A DNA stretch of 5,363 nt, taken from the NCBI GenBank assembly GCA_031412355.1, contig JANOCR010000092.1:1-5363 (forward strand), written 5' to 3'. A model generated the notes under the pieces. The model was not told where the DNA came from. It searched no databases and saw nothing but the letters and a program-made list of their open reading frames with translations. The translations under genes were made by a program, and so were the position numbers. Shown piece after piece: positions 1 to 5,363 of the stretch (positions are counted from its first letter, which is position 1; each line of letters begins with the position of its first letter). Source of the DNA: JAENVT01 sp031412355 (GTDB lineage Bacteria > Actinomycetota > Acidimicrobiia > Acidimicrobiales > Ilumatobacteraceae).

Positions 1-771
1 CGGCGCGGGTGCTGGTGCCGCGGCCGGTGCGGCGGGTGCGGCAGGTGCGGCGGGGGCGGCGGCCGCGGCTGGAGCGACGGCCGGCGCCGGCTTGCCCGCG
101 GTGCTGTCGATGTAGTCGAGTACATCGTCGCGCGTGATGCGCCCTCCCGGGCCCGTGCCCGTGACGAGGTCGACGTTGATGTTGTGCTCGGCGACAAGAC
201 GTCGCACGACCGGTGACAGCAGGCGATTGTCGGGTGAACCGTCGGCGGCTTCTGCGGCTTCCGCGGCTTCCGCGGCCTCCGGCGTGGCGGGTGCCTCGGC
301 AGCAGCAGGTGCAGGCGGGGCTTCTGCTGCTGGTGCCGGAGGGGCTTCTGCTGCTGGTGCCGGAGTGGCCTCGGCCGCAGGTGCCGGGGCCTCGGCCGCT
401 GGTGCCGGGGCCTCTGGCGCAGGTGCAGGCGATTTCGGGGGCAGCGCCGGCGCCTCGGCCGGTGCCTCGGCAGCGGCGGGTTCGGGTTCGGGCTCGGGCG
501 CAGCGGCTGGCGCCGGCGCGCCATCGGCCTCGCCATCGGCCTCGCCTACTACCGCGATCACCGCCCCGACGGGAACCGTATCGCCTTCTTGGGCGCGGAT
601 CTCGGTGACCGTGCCGGCAATCGGCGAGGGAACTTCGGTGTCTACCTTGTCGGTGCTGACTTCGAACAACGGCTCGTCGGCAGCCACGGTCTCGCCAACC
701 TTCTTGAACCAGCGGGTAATCGTGCCCTCGGTGACGGTTTCACCGAGTTGCGGCAACGTGACATCGGCCAT
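1..771 (-). CDS. 2-oxo acid dehydrogenase E2 acyltransferase, N-terminal part (runs off window)
   Basis: This is the E2 core subunit of a 2-oxoglutarate, pyruvate or branched-chain 2-oxo acid dehydrogenase complex in the cytoplasm. It transfers the acyl group to CoA through a swinging lipoyl arm. My translation from the ATG at 771-769 begins MADVTLPQLGETVTEG and stays open for 257 codons to base 1. Residues 1-76 are a lipoyl domain with the STDKVDTE motif, so Lys42 should be lipoylated. Residues 80-180 are an Ala/Pro/Glu linker with tandem repeats. Residues 181-222 are the peripheral-subunit (E3) binding domain, with SPVVRRLVAEH and GTGPGGRITRDDV. A second Ala/Pro linker starts near 226, and the catalytic domain lies outside the window. 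The gene follows lpd by 54 bases, consistent with one operon. A purine-rich GAGAGAGA (788-781) sits 9 bases before the ATG. Only one lipoyl domain is seen; the substrate (sucB, pdhC or bkdB type) cannot be told from this part. Confidence 0.93.
   Translation of the reverse strand, partial: MADVTLPQLGETVTEGTITRWFKKVGETVAADEPLFEVSTDKVDTEVPSPIAGTVTEIRAQEGDTVPVGAVIAVVGEADGEADGAPAPAAAPEPEPEPAAAEAPAEAPALPPKSPAPAPEAPAPAAEAPAPAAEATPAPAAEAPPAPAAEAPPAPAAAEAPATPEAAEAAEAAEAADGSPDNRLLSPVVRRLVAEHNINVDLVTGTGPGGRITRDDVLDYIDSTAGKPAPAVAPAAAAAPAAPAAPAAPAAAPAPAP
247..408 (-). repeat. In-frame tandem repeats encoding the Ala/Pro/Glu linker of E2
   Basis: Three sets of short direct repeats lie within the E2 gene. 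A 9-base unit (ggcttccgc type) occurs three times with a diverged fourth copy at 247-282. A 24-base unit occurs twice at 319-366, differing at the last base only. A 21-base unit occurs twice at 367-408 with one mismatch. All unit lengths are multiples of three, so copy changes would keep the frame. They encode repeated APAAEAP-like stretches, the flexible linker that lets the lipoyl domain move between active sites. Confidence 0.8.
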
Positions 772-825
772 GGTGTGTGGTCTCTCTCTGCTATCGATCA
801 GGTTTTGGGCGAATGTGTTGGGGGG

Positions 826-2229
826 TCAGGCGTTCAGGCTGCGACCCGTGAGTGACAATACGGTTTCGCCGAACAGCTCCGTCAGGCTCGGATGCGGCTG
901 GATGAATTCGGCAACCTCGGCGGCAGTGGCTTCCCAGTTGACGGCCAGGTAGCCACCGCTGAGCTGTTCGGTGACCCAGGGCCCGACCATGTGCACACCG
1001 AGGATCTGACCGGCACTGCCGTCGGCCTGCTTCTTGGCGATGATCTTGACCAGCCCATCGAGCTCACCGAGGATCTGCGCCCGGCTGTTGGCCCGGAACT
1101 GGTGCTTGGCAACCACCACGTCGTGGCCGGCCTCGCGGGCAGCCTCTTCGCTGGGTCCCGAGAACGCAACCTCCGGATGGCAGTAGATCGCCCACGGCAC
1201 CCGGTCGTAGGCGACGGGGTTGGGGTTCTCGTCGAGGATGTGCTTGGTGACCAGAATCGCCTCCGCGTAGCCGACGTGCGCCAACTGCGGGGTGTTGATG
1301 ATGTCGCCGATGGCATACACCCCTGGCTCGCCGGTGCGGCAGTACTCGTCGACCTCGATGAACCCACGATCGCTGACCACGACCGCGGTACCTTCCAGCC
1401 CGAGCTTGTCGGCGAACGGGCGGCGGCCGACACTGACCACGACGACGTCGACTTCGAGATTCTCGCCCTCACCGAAATGCACGGTGGTGCCCCCGGCAGC
1501 GATGGGCGTGTGGCCCATGACCTTGACGCCCGTGCGGATGTCGATGCTCTTCTTCTTGAAGCTGCGCACGACGACGTTGGCGACGTCGGTGTCGAGTCCG
1601 GGAAGGATCTTTGGCAGACCCTCGAGGATCGTCACCTGCGACCCGAGGTCGGCGAACGTGCTGGCGAACTCGCACCCGATCGCTCCCCCGCCGATCACCG
1701 CAACCCGGGCGGGGACGTAGTCGAGCATCAACACCTCGTCGCTCGTCATGATCGGACCCGATGCCTCGAAACCGGGGATGGTTCGTGGCACCGAACCGGC
1801 GGCCAGCACCACACTGCCGCCACTGATGGTCGTCACCCCGTCGGGCCCTGTCACCGTGACCGTGCGGTTCGGGCCGAGGGTGCCGACACCTTCGAGGACA
1901 GTGATCTTCTTCGACTTCATGAAGCCGGTCAGACTCTTGACGAGGCCGTCGACGATCTTTTGCTTGCGCGCCTGGGCGGTGCCGAAATTGACCACCGGTG
2001 CGCTGGACTCAATACCGAATTCGGCGGCGTGGGCGACGTGCCGATTCACCGCTGCGGTCTCGAGGAACGACTTCGCGGGGATGCAGCCGCGATTGAGACA
2101 CGTGCCGCCGATGTCGGCCATTTCGACGAGGGCGACCTTCAGACCGGCGGAAGTGGCGTACAGGGCTGCGCCGTATCCGCCTGGTCCACCGCCGATCACG
2201 ACGAGATCGAATTCGGTTGCGGGCTCCAT
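826..2229 (-). CDS. lpdA: Dihydrolipoamide dehydrogenase (E3)
   Basis: This is a FAD-dependent cytoplasmic enzyme that reoxidises dihydrolipoyl groups on E2 and passes the electrons to NAD+. The preferred start, ATG at 2229-2227, gives 467 residues, normal for the family, and puts the FAD-binding GGGPGG at 13-18. The redox-active disulfide is Cys44/Cys49 in GGTCLNRGCIPAK. The NAD-binding Rossmann motif GGGAIG is at 180-185, with Glu203 at the end of the second strand, as expected for NAD+ preference. The second FAD motif YAIGD ends at Asp309. The catalytic His446-Glu451 pair is in HPSLTE near the C terminus. All key residues are intact. The frame is open further upstream to 2340, but the extra 37 residues match no family feature and a GGAG Shine-Dalgarno supports the inner ATG. 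It is followed by E2 after 54 bases and preceded by a small membrane protein after 86 bases. Confidence 0.96.
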   Translation of the reverse strand: MEPATEFDLVVIGGGPGGYGAALYATSAGLKVALVEMADIGGTCLNRGCIPAKSFLETAAVNRHVAHAAEFGIESSAPVVNFGTAQARKQKIVDGLVKSLTGFMKSKKITVLEGVGTLGPNRTVTVTGPDGVTTISGGSVVLAAGSVPRTIPGFEASGPIMTSDEVLMLDYVPARVAVIGGGAIGCEFASTFADLGSQVTILEGLPKILPGLDTDVANVVVRSFKKKSIDIRTGVKVMGHTPIAAGGTTVHFGEGENLEVDVVVVSVGRRPFADKLGLEGTAVVVSDRGFIEVDEYCRTGEPGVYAIGDIINTPQLAHVGYAEAILVTKHILDENPNPVAYDRVPWAIYCHPEVAFSGPSEEAAREAGHDVVVAKHQFRANSRAQILGELDGLVKIIAKKQADGSAGQILGVHMVGPWVTEQLSGGYLAVNWEATAAEVAEFIQPHPSLTELFGETVLSLTGRSLNA

Positions 2230-2234
2230 GGTGG

Positions 2235-2238
2235 CTCC
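2235..2238 (-). promoter_or_regulatory. Shine-Dalgarno of lpd
   Basis: On the minus strand GGAG lies 5 bases before the ATG at 2229. It decides for this start over the longer open frame that begins at 2340. Confidence 0.6.
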
Positions 2239-2315
2239 GTGACGGTCGGTAGTCGGCCGGAAAGTTGAGATGAGATTGTCCCCGCACCAGGCGAGGTTGA
2301 CGGTTACGGTAGCGC

Positions 2316-2738
2316 CTACTCGCCCTGAGCGAGCACCCACCGAAGCTGGGCCTCAGCGCGATGAAAGATCAGCTGTCGAGATGTTCCCGGCATGTCTACG
2401 GTCGCAAACGTCAACGCACAATCGACGGTGTCGACGGTAATCCCGTCGCACGTCGACGAGGTGACCGGCACAACCTTGCCCGGGCCGACGAGGGTGAAGC
2501 CATCGAGCCCATCGGGGTCTTCGATCCCACCGATTCGTACCACCGCGACGAGATCCGAGATGTGCGGCGTCGACGACACCAACTCGACCGTCACGTCGCC
2601 GGCCTTGCCCGGCTCACCGATGGTCAGGAGTATCGCTGACTGCTCTTGACCACCGACGCGCAGCAGTTGGATGCCGCCTGCAAGAAGGATTACTAGCCCG
2701 CAGCAGATCGCAAGCAGCAGCAAGGTCCTGGTGCGCAT
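2316..2738 (-). CDS. Small membrane-anchored or secreted protein of unknown function
   Basis: The gene encodes 140 residues and I do not recognise a family. Residues 1-5 are basic (MRTRT) and residues 6-27 are strongly hydrophobic, so the protein is either anchored by one N-terminal helix or exported; the rest should lie outside the membrane. CysCys at 12-13 sits inside the hydrophobic stretch and does not form a good lipobox. The ectodomain (about 30-140) looks beta-rich, with alternating hydrophobic residues (VTVELV, LVAVVRIGG, FTLVGPGKVV). It has two cysteines, Cys97 and Cys107, ten apart, that could form a disulfide. Codon use resembles its neighbours, which supports a real gene. No Shine-Dalgarno is visible before the ATG at 2738, but a TAGCCT hexamer lies 9 bases upstream. 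It precedes lpd by 86 bases on the same strand and may be co-transcribed with it. It is divergent from the selenoprotein gene. Confidence 0.75.
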   Translation of the reverse strand: MRTRTLLLLAICCGLVILLAGGIQLLRVGGQEQSAILLTIGEPGKAGDVTVELVSSTPHISDLVAVVRIGGIEDPDGLDGFTLVGPGKVVPVTSSTCDGITVDTVDCALTFATVDMPGTSRQLIFHRAEAQLRWVLAQGE

Positions 2739-2747
2739 GGAATTGCC

Positions 2748-2753
2748 AGGCTA
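2748..2753 (-). promoter_or_regulatory. Possible -10 element for the 140-residue gene (leaderless)
   Basis: TAGCCT on the minus strand fits the actinobacterial TANNNT pattern and ends 9 bases before the ATG at 2738. There is no Shine-Dalgarno, so transcription starting at or next to the start codon is plausible. No convincing -35 box is seen. Confidence 0.35.
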
Positions 2754-2760
2754 TGACCGT

Positions 2761-2766
2761 TAGCGT
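2761..2766 (+). promoter_or_regulatory. Possible -10 element for the selenoprotein gene (leaderless)
   Basis: TAGCGT fits TANNNT and ends 6 bases before the GTG at 2773. The first three bases are also an in-frame TAG stop, so the coding frame cannot extend upstream and no Shine-Dalgarno lies in between. Together this points to a leaderless mRNA. The -35 region is weak. Confidence 0.4.
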
Positions 2767-2772
2767 GCCCTC

Positions 2773-3312
2773 GTGCGACGCCTGCTGCTTTGTGTTATCG
2801 GCGTTGCGGCGTTGGCTGCGTGCGGCAGCCCGGCGGGGCCGTCGGCTGAACCGCAGCCCTCAGCGACCAGTCCGGCGACAACAGCGACATCGCCTTCGTC
2901 CGCAGTGCCCGAGGCGCTGGCGTTCTCCGCGCCGCTGGTCGGCGGCGGCACAGTCGATCTCTCCGCGTACGCTGGTCAGCCCGTACTGCTGTGGTTCTGG
3001 GCACCCACTTGAACAACGTGCAACCGGGAAGCCCCTTCGGTCGAAGCGGCAAGTCAGCGGTGGGCCGGCAAGGTGCAGTTCGTCGGCGTCGCCTGGGAAG
3101 GCGACGACGCATCGTTTCAGGCATTCGTCGACAAGCACAGCTTGACCTTCCCGCAGATCAGTGACGATGCGGGTGATGTGTTCGCTCGTTTCGACGTGCC
3201 GTATCAACCGGCGATGGCCATCGTCGATGCCGCCGGCGAGGTCACCGCTTCGCTGGGCGCTGTCGACGATTCGACCCTCGACGCCGCTCTCGCGACCGCC
3301 GTGGGCGAATAG
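2773..3312 (+). CDS. Secreted thioredoxin-like lipoprotein with a U-x-x-C active site (predicted selenoprotein)
   Basis: This is a predicted thiol:disulfide oxidoreductase of the TlpA/DsbE/Mpt53 type acting outside the membrane. The frame runs from GTG 2773 to TAG 3310-3312 with one internal TGA at 3010-3012, giving 179 residues if TGA is read as selenocysteine (Sec80). Residues 1-17 are a signal peptide with lipobox LAAC (Cys17 lipidated). Residues 18-46 are a Ser/Pro/Thr/Ala linker. The thioredoxin fold starts near 47: PVLLWFWAPT, then Sec80-Thr-Thr-Cys83, then NREAPSV, VQFVGVAWEG (101-110), and VPYQP with the likely cis-proline Pro146. Homology is unbroken on both sides of the TGA and the frame does not change. 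From memory, mycobacterial Mpt53 (Rv2878c) shows the same order with Cys at the Sec site. A SECIS-like hairpin follows the TGA. The start is forced by an in-frame TAG at 2761. The alternative is a nonsense mutation or sequencing error at a TGC/TGT codon; the hairpin makes this less likely. Confidence 0.85.
3010..3012 (+). other. In-frame TGA, predicted selenocysteine codon (Sec80)
   Basis: The TGA replaces the first cysteine of the thioredoxin CxxC motif, between WFWAPT and TTCNREAP. The second motif residue is a normal cysteine codon, TGC at 3019-3021. Replacing the nucleophilic cysteine with Sec is the usual pattern in redox selenoproteins. Incorporation would need SelB and tRNA-Sec, which are not encoded here. 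Confidence 0.82.
3031..3050 (+). promoter_or_regulatory. Candidate bacterial SECIS hairpin
   Basis: GCC (3031-3033) pairs with GGC (3048-3050), followed by one C·C mismatch (3034/3047). CUUC (3035-3038) pairs with GAAG (3043-3046), leaving the apical tetraloop GGUC (3039-3042). The loop begins after 26 nt from the TGA, within the 16-37 nt range I recall for bacterial SECIS models, and has G in its first positions as those models require. The loop resembles the AGGUCU loop of E. coli fdhF, as I recall it. The hairpin lies within the coding region, as is normal in bacteria. It was folded by eye; no energy was computed. Confidence 0.68.
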
Positions 3313-3318
3313 CGTCGG

Positions 3319-5151
3319 TCAGCCCGTCGCGCACTCGAAGACGCGGTCGCTGTAGTCCTCATCGGTGTTGTTGGTGTACCAGTTCAGGCCCTCCAGGCAA
3401 TCCGGCGTCGATAGCTCGTAAGGCAATTCGAATTGAGAGATCGTTCCGTCGGCGACGTATTGCTGGAAGCACGGGGCAGTGGCCGTTGCGAAGGCGGTGA
3501 ACTCTTCGTCGCTCATCCCGTACACCTCGCCGGACCAGTACGCCTCGCCGGCGCCGCATTCTGGGAACCGGTCGTAGGCCACTACGAATGAGGGGTCGAT
3601 CGAGCCATCCTGCATTCCGGCGACGACGCACTCGGAGAATGCGGCGTACTCGAATTCCCCGTAGCACTTCTCGAGCCCGGACGTGTCGGTGTCGATGTCG
3701 CCGAGGTCGATGTCGCCGAGATCGATGTCGCCGACATCACCCGACTCCGTGTCGTCTCCGAGGCCGAAGATGGCGCCGGCGGAGAGCGAGTCTCCCACCT
3801 GCCTGGCTGCATCGATGATGTCGGTCAGTTCGCCCTTGTCGAGTGCCTCGAGGACCGATAGGAACACGTCGGCGTAGGTGCCGATCGGGCTGACGAACCA
3901 CTTACCGTCGACCTGCTGCACCGTGACTCCAACCGGCTCGAGATCGTCGAACGCCTCTTGCACCGAACCGATCAGCGCCTGCATGTCTTCGTTGTCGAGC
4001 CCCAGGTCCGTGAGCGCTGTCCCAGCCAGGTCGCCGCTCTCACACGAGTTGAATGTTGTATCGGCCATCGTGAACACCACGCAGCCGTCCTTGCTGACGA
4101 CGGTGACCTCGTCGCCCTCGACACCAGCGGTCATGTTGAACGCATCGATCGCAACCGTGCGTCGATCACCGTCACCCGTGACGGAATACTCGATGTCGGA
4201 GAAAGCGATCGCGACGTCGACATCGTCGAGGCTGCCCTGCGCTTCGTCGATGAACATCGGGGCGTACCGCTGCAGAGCCTCCGCTTCGTTCGGGTTGAGC
4301 GCAGCGATCATCGCCTCGAGATCGAGATCGTCGACTGCATCGAAGATCGCCTGGACTGCGCCCTCTGGATCGTCGGCGCCGCGAGCGACGATCGGACTGT
4401 CGGGGATGTCGTCTCCCTCGGCGCGGGCGGTCTCGGCCAGCGAGTAGAACGCGCTGAGGTACCAGCGGCCATCGCGCTCCACCGTCGCCATCGTCCAGTC
4501 GATGTCGCCTTCTTCCGGTTCGGCGTCGAGGTCGGGCCGGTCGCCCCCGAACGCCTCGTCGATCAGCAGGTCTCCGATCGGCACGGCGGCACCGTCGATC
4601 GATGCGGTGCCGGTGGCCCTGATTCGAATGTTGGAGATGTCGTCGACATTGGTCGGCTTCGGGTCGACCTGCACGTCGTCGAACACGATGTCGAGCCCAC
4701 CGACCTTGTCGAGCCGCGCCGTGCTGTCGACGATCTCGAGACGCTTGAGATTGTCGACCAGGTCGATGAGGGGCTGACGCATCGTTTCGCGCTCGCCGGG
4801 CAGCAACAGGTCGACCACGCCAAGTGCGTCCTCGGCTCCGAGGGCGTCCATGAAGCGCGTGCCGACCTCGGTGGGGCTGGCGGCGCCACCGTCGTTCCCG
4901 GCAACGATCTTGGTGATGGCGAACCCGCCGGCACCGACGAGTGCGACGACGGCGATCAGACCGCCGACGACTTTGCCCCGGCTGCGCTTGCCGACAGAGT
5001 CAGCGGGAACCACGGTCGCGGTGGGCGCGCCGTCCTGTGGAGCGAACGGTGGAGCTTGGAAAACCGGGGGTGGCAGGTCTGGAGGACGGCTCGGTGGAGC
5101 TACCTCTGGTCGTGGTGGTTCGAAGGAAATGCCGTCGTCATTGGTGTCCAC
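3319..5151 (-). CDS. Large single-pass membrane protein with Pro-rich head and Cys-rich tail, unknown function
   Basis: The gene encodes 610 residues starting at GTG 5151-5149; AAAGG lies 7 bases upstream and supports this start. Residues 1-50 are Pro-rich. KRSRGK (55-60) is followed by a transmembrane helix at about 61-84, so the head should be cytoplasmic and the rest outside. Residues 92-240 and 260-437 look like two related units. Each begins with a helical 'F-DA' segment (GTRFMDALGAEDALGVVDLL and VQAIFDAVDDLDLEAMIAAL) and ends with D-G-R/K-W-Y/F-(L/V)S. This plan resembles NTF2-like or DUF4878-like lipoprotein domains, by inference only. Residues 474-487 are GDIDL repeats. The tail (495-610) has six cysteines at 496, 508, 532, 561, 585 and 607; two more are at 357 and 370. 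The protein is very acidic. Its stop codon is 6 bases from that of the selenoprotein. No enzymatic motif was found. Confidence 0.85.
   Translation of the reverse strand: MDTNDDGISFEPPRPEVAPPSRPPDLPPPVFQAPPFAPQDGAPTATVVPADSVGKRSRGKVVGGLIAVVALVGAGGFAITKIVAGNDGGAASPTEVGTRFMDALGAEDALGVVDLLLPGERETMRQPLIDLVDNLKRLEIVDSTARLDKVGGLDIVFDDVQVDPKPTNVDDISNIRIRATGTASIDGAAVPIGDLLIDEAFGGDRPDLDAEPEEGDIDWTMATVERDGRWYLSAFYSLAETARAEGDDIPDSPIVARGADDPEGAVQAIFDAVDDLDLEAMIAALNPNEAEALQRYAPMFIDEAQGSLDDVDVAIAFSDIEYSVTGDGDRRTVAIDAFNMTAGVEGDEVTVVSKDGCVVFTMADTTFNSCESGDLAGTALTDLGLDNEDMQALIGSVQEAFDDLEPVGVTVQQVDGKWFVSPIGTYADVFLSVLEALDKGELTDIIDAARQVGDSLSAGAIFGLGDDTESGDVGDIDLGDIDLGDIDTDTSGLEKCYGEFEYAAFSECVVAGMQDGSIDPSFVVAYDRFPECGAGEAYWSGEVYGMSDEEFTAFATATAPCFQQYVADGTISQFELPYELSTPDCLEGLNWYTNNTDEDYSDRVFECATG
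3691..3735 (-). repeat. 15-base tandem repeat, three copies, encoding GDIDL
   Basis: The plus-strand unit gtcgatgtcgccgag is present twice perfectly (3691-3705 and 3706-3720), then once with two changes (3721-3735). Read on the minus strand it gives the GDIDL repeats of the large membrane protein. The unit is a multiple of three, so copy number can change without a frameshift. It forms an acidic spacer between the second repeated domain and the Cys-rich tail. Confidence 0.85.
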
Positions 5152-5158
5152 GCAGGTG

Positions 5159-5163
5159 CCTTT
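5159..5163 (-). promoter_or_regulatory. Shine-Dalgarno of the large membrane protein
   Basis: On the minus strand AAAGG lies 7 bases before the GTG at 5151 and supports that non-ATG start. Confidence 0.5.
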
Positions 5164-5243
5164 CGCCGCATCCGATTCCTAAAGGTATCGGCTGGGTACA
5201 TGCCCGACCTGAGCACTTGGAAAATTGATCTGTACGGGCGACC

Positions 5244-5249
5244 TACCCT
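5244..5249 (+). promoter_or_regulatory. Possible -10 element for the epimerase gene (leaderless)
   Basis: TACCCT fits TANNNT and ends 6 bases before the ATG at 5256, the same spacing as at the selenoprotein gene. No Shine-Dalgarno is seen. It lies in the 104-base divergent gap 5152-5255. On the other strand TACCTT (5187-5182) is a weak candidate for the large membrane protein gene. Confidence 0.4.
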
Positions 5250-5255
5250 GTGTGC

Positions 5256-5363
5256 ATGCGCATCCTCATGTCGGGAGCCAGTGGCCTGATCGGTTCGGCA
5301 CTCAGCAGCCGACTGACGGCCGACGGCCACACGGTGTCGCGCCTCGTACGGCGCCAGGCCAAG
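5256..5363 (+). CDS. NAD(P)-dependent epimerase, TIGR01777/YfcH (SDR39U1) type, N-terminal fragment
   Basis: Only the first 36 codons are inside the window. They begin MRILMSGASGLIGSAL. The GASGLIG glycine-rich motif (residues 7-13), placed right after the first beta strand, is the dinucleotide-binding signature of extended short-chain dehydrogenases. The SGASGLIGSAL wording followed by L...GH.V.RLVRR is typical of the TIGR01777 epimerase family, whose substrate is generally unknown. The start ATG at 5256 leaves almost no N-terminal extension before the first strand, as the family expects. It is divergent from the large membrane protein. The C-terminal part and the substrate site lie beyond the window. 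Confidence 0.85.
   Translation, partial: MRILMSGASGLIGSALSSRLTADGHTVSRLVRRQAK

Noticed and set aside
134..952. Plus-strand open frame rich in Gly/Ala/Ser
   Set aside because: It is antisense of the E2 Ala/Pro linker. The low complexity comes from the repeats, and the minus strand encodes clear lipoyl and E3-binding domains.
892..2268. Long plus-strand open frame opposite lpd (458 residues)
   Set aside because: It is a shadow of lpd caused by high GC. Its composition (Asp/Arg/Val/Gly-rich, no motif) does not resemble a protein family, while lpd on the other strand has every catalytic motif.
2300..2310. Repeated ACGGT (ACGGT-T-ACGGT) between the 140-residue gene and lpd, as a possible operator
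   Set aside because: Two 5-base copies partly overlapping the coding end are too little to separate from chance.
2230..2340. N-terminal extension of lpd by 37 residues
   Set aside because: The extension matches nothing in the family, lies before the normal start and lacks the Shine-Dalgarno seen at 2238-2235.
2773..3012. A stand-alone 79-residue lipoprotein ending at the TGA
   Set aside because: It would stop in the middle of the thioredoxin active site. The same frame continues with the rest of the fold, so it is half of a longer gene.
3073..3312. A separate gene starting at GTG 3073
   Set aside because: It would begin inside the thioredoxin fold, without the first strand or the active site. 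It is in frame with the upstream part.
826..3312. lpd as the electron donor of the adjacent selenoprotein
   Set aside because: Lpd is cytoplasmic and paired with E2 in its operon, whereas the selenoprotein has a lipoprotein signal and acts outside the membrane.
3958..5289. Plus-strand open frame of 443 residues opposite the large membrane protein
   Set aside because: It is a GC-driven shadow without domain features. It also overlaps the start of the epimerase gene.

Overview
The window is GC-rich with strong G/C third-position bias. Its proteins are rich in Ala, Asp and Glu, it uses GTG starts, and several genes carry a TANNNT hexamer 6-9 bases before the start codon with no Shine-Dalgarno sequence. 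This suggests an actinobacterium, perhaps of the Acidimicrobiia type; the lineage is an inference from style, not from a marker gene.

Left part (1-2738, minus strand). Reading along the minus strand there is a small membrane-anchored protein of unknown function (2738-2316), then dihydrolipoamide dehydrogenase (lpd, E3; 2229-826), then the N-terminal 257 residues of a 2-oxo acid dehydrogenase E2 acyltransferase (771 to beyond base 1). E3 and E2 act in one complex: E2 carries the lipoyl group through the reaction cycle and E3 reoxidises it with NAD+.

Centre (2773-3312, plus strand). This is the main discovery. Two short same-frame reading frames, separated by one TGA at 3010-3012, together form one complete secreted thioredoxin-like lipoprotein of the TlpA/DsbE/Mpt53 type. 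The TGA stands exactly where the first cysteine of the CxxC active site belongs, giving U-T-T-C, and a hairpin with a GGUC loop that fits a bacterial SECIS lies 26 nt downstream. I read it as a selenoprotein that ordinary gene calling would split or discard.

Right part (3319-5363). A 610-residue single-pass membrane protein lies on the minus strand. It has a Pro-rich cytoplasmic head, one transmembrane helix, what looks like two related extracytoplasmic domains, an Asp-rich tandem repeat and a six-cysteine tail. It converges on the selenoprotein gene with only 6 bases between the stop codons. It is divergent from the start of a TIGR01777/YfcH-type NAD(P)-dependent epimerase (5256 onward, cut by the window end).

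No tRNA, rRNA, CRISPR array, insertion sequence or phage gene was seen. The selenocysteine machinery (selA, selB, selC, selD) is not in the window and would have to be elsewhere in the genome.
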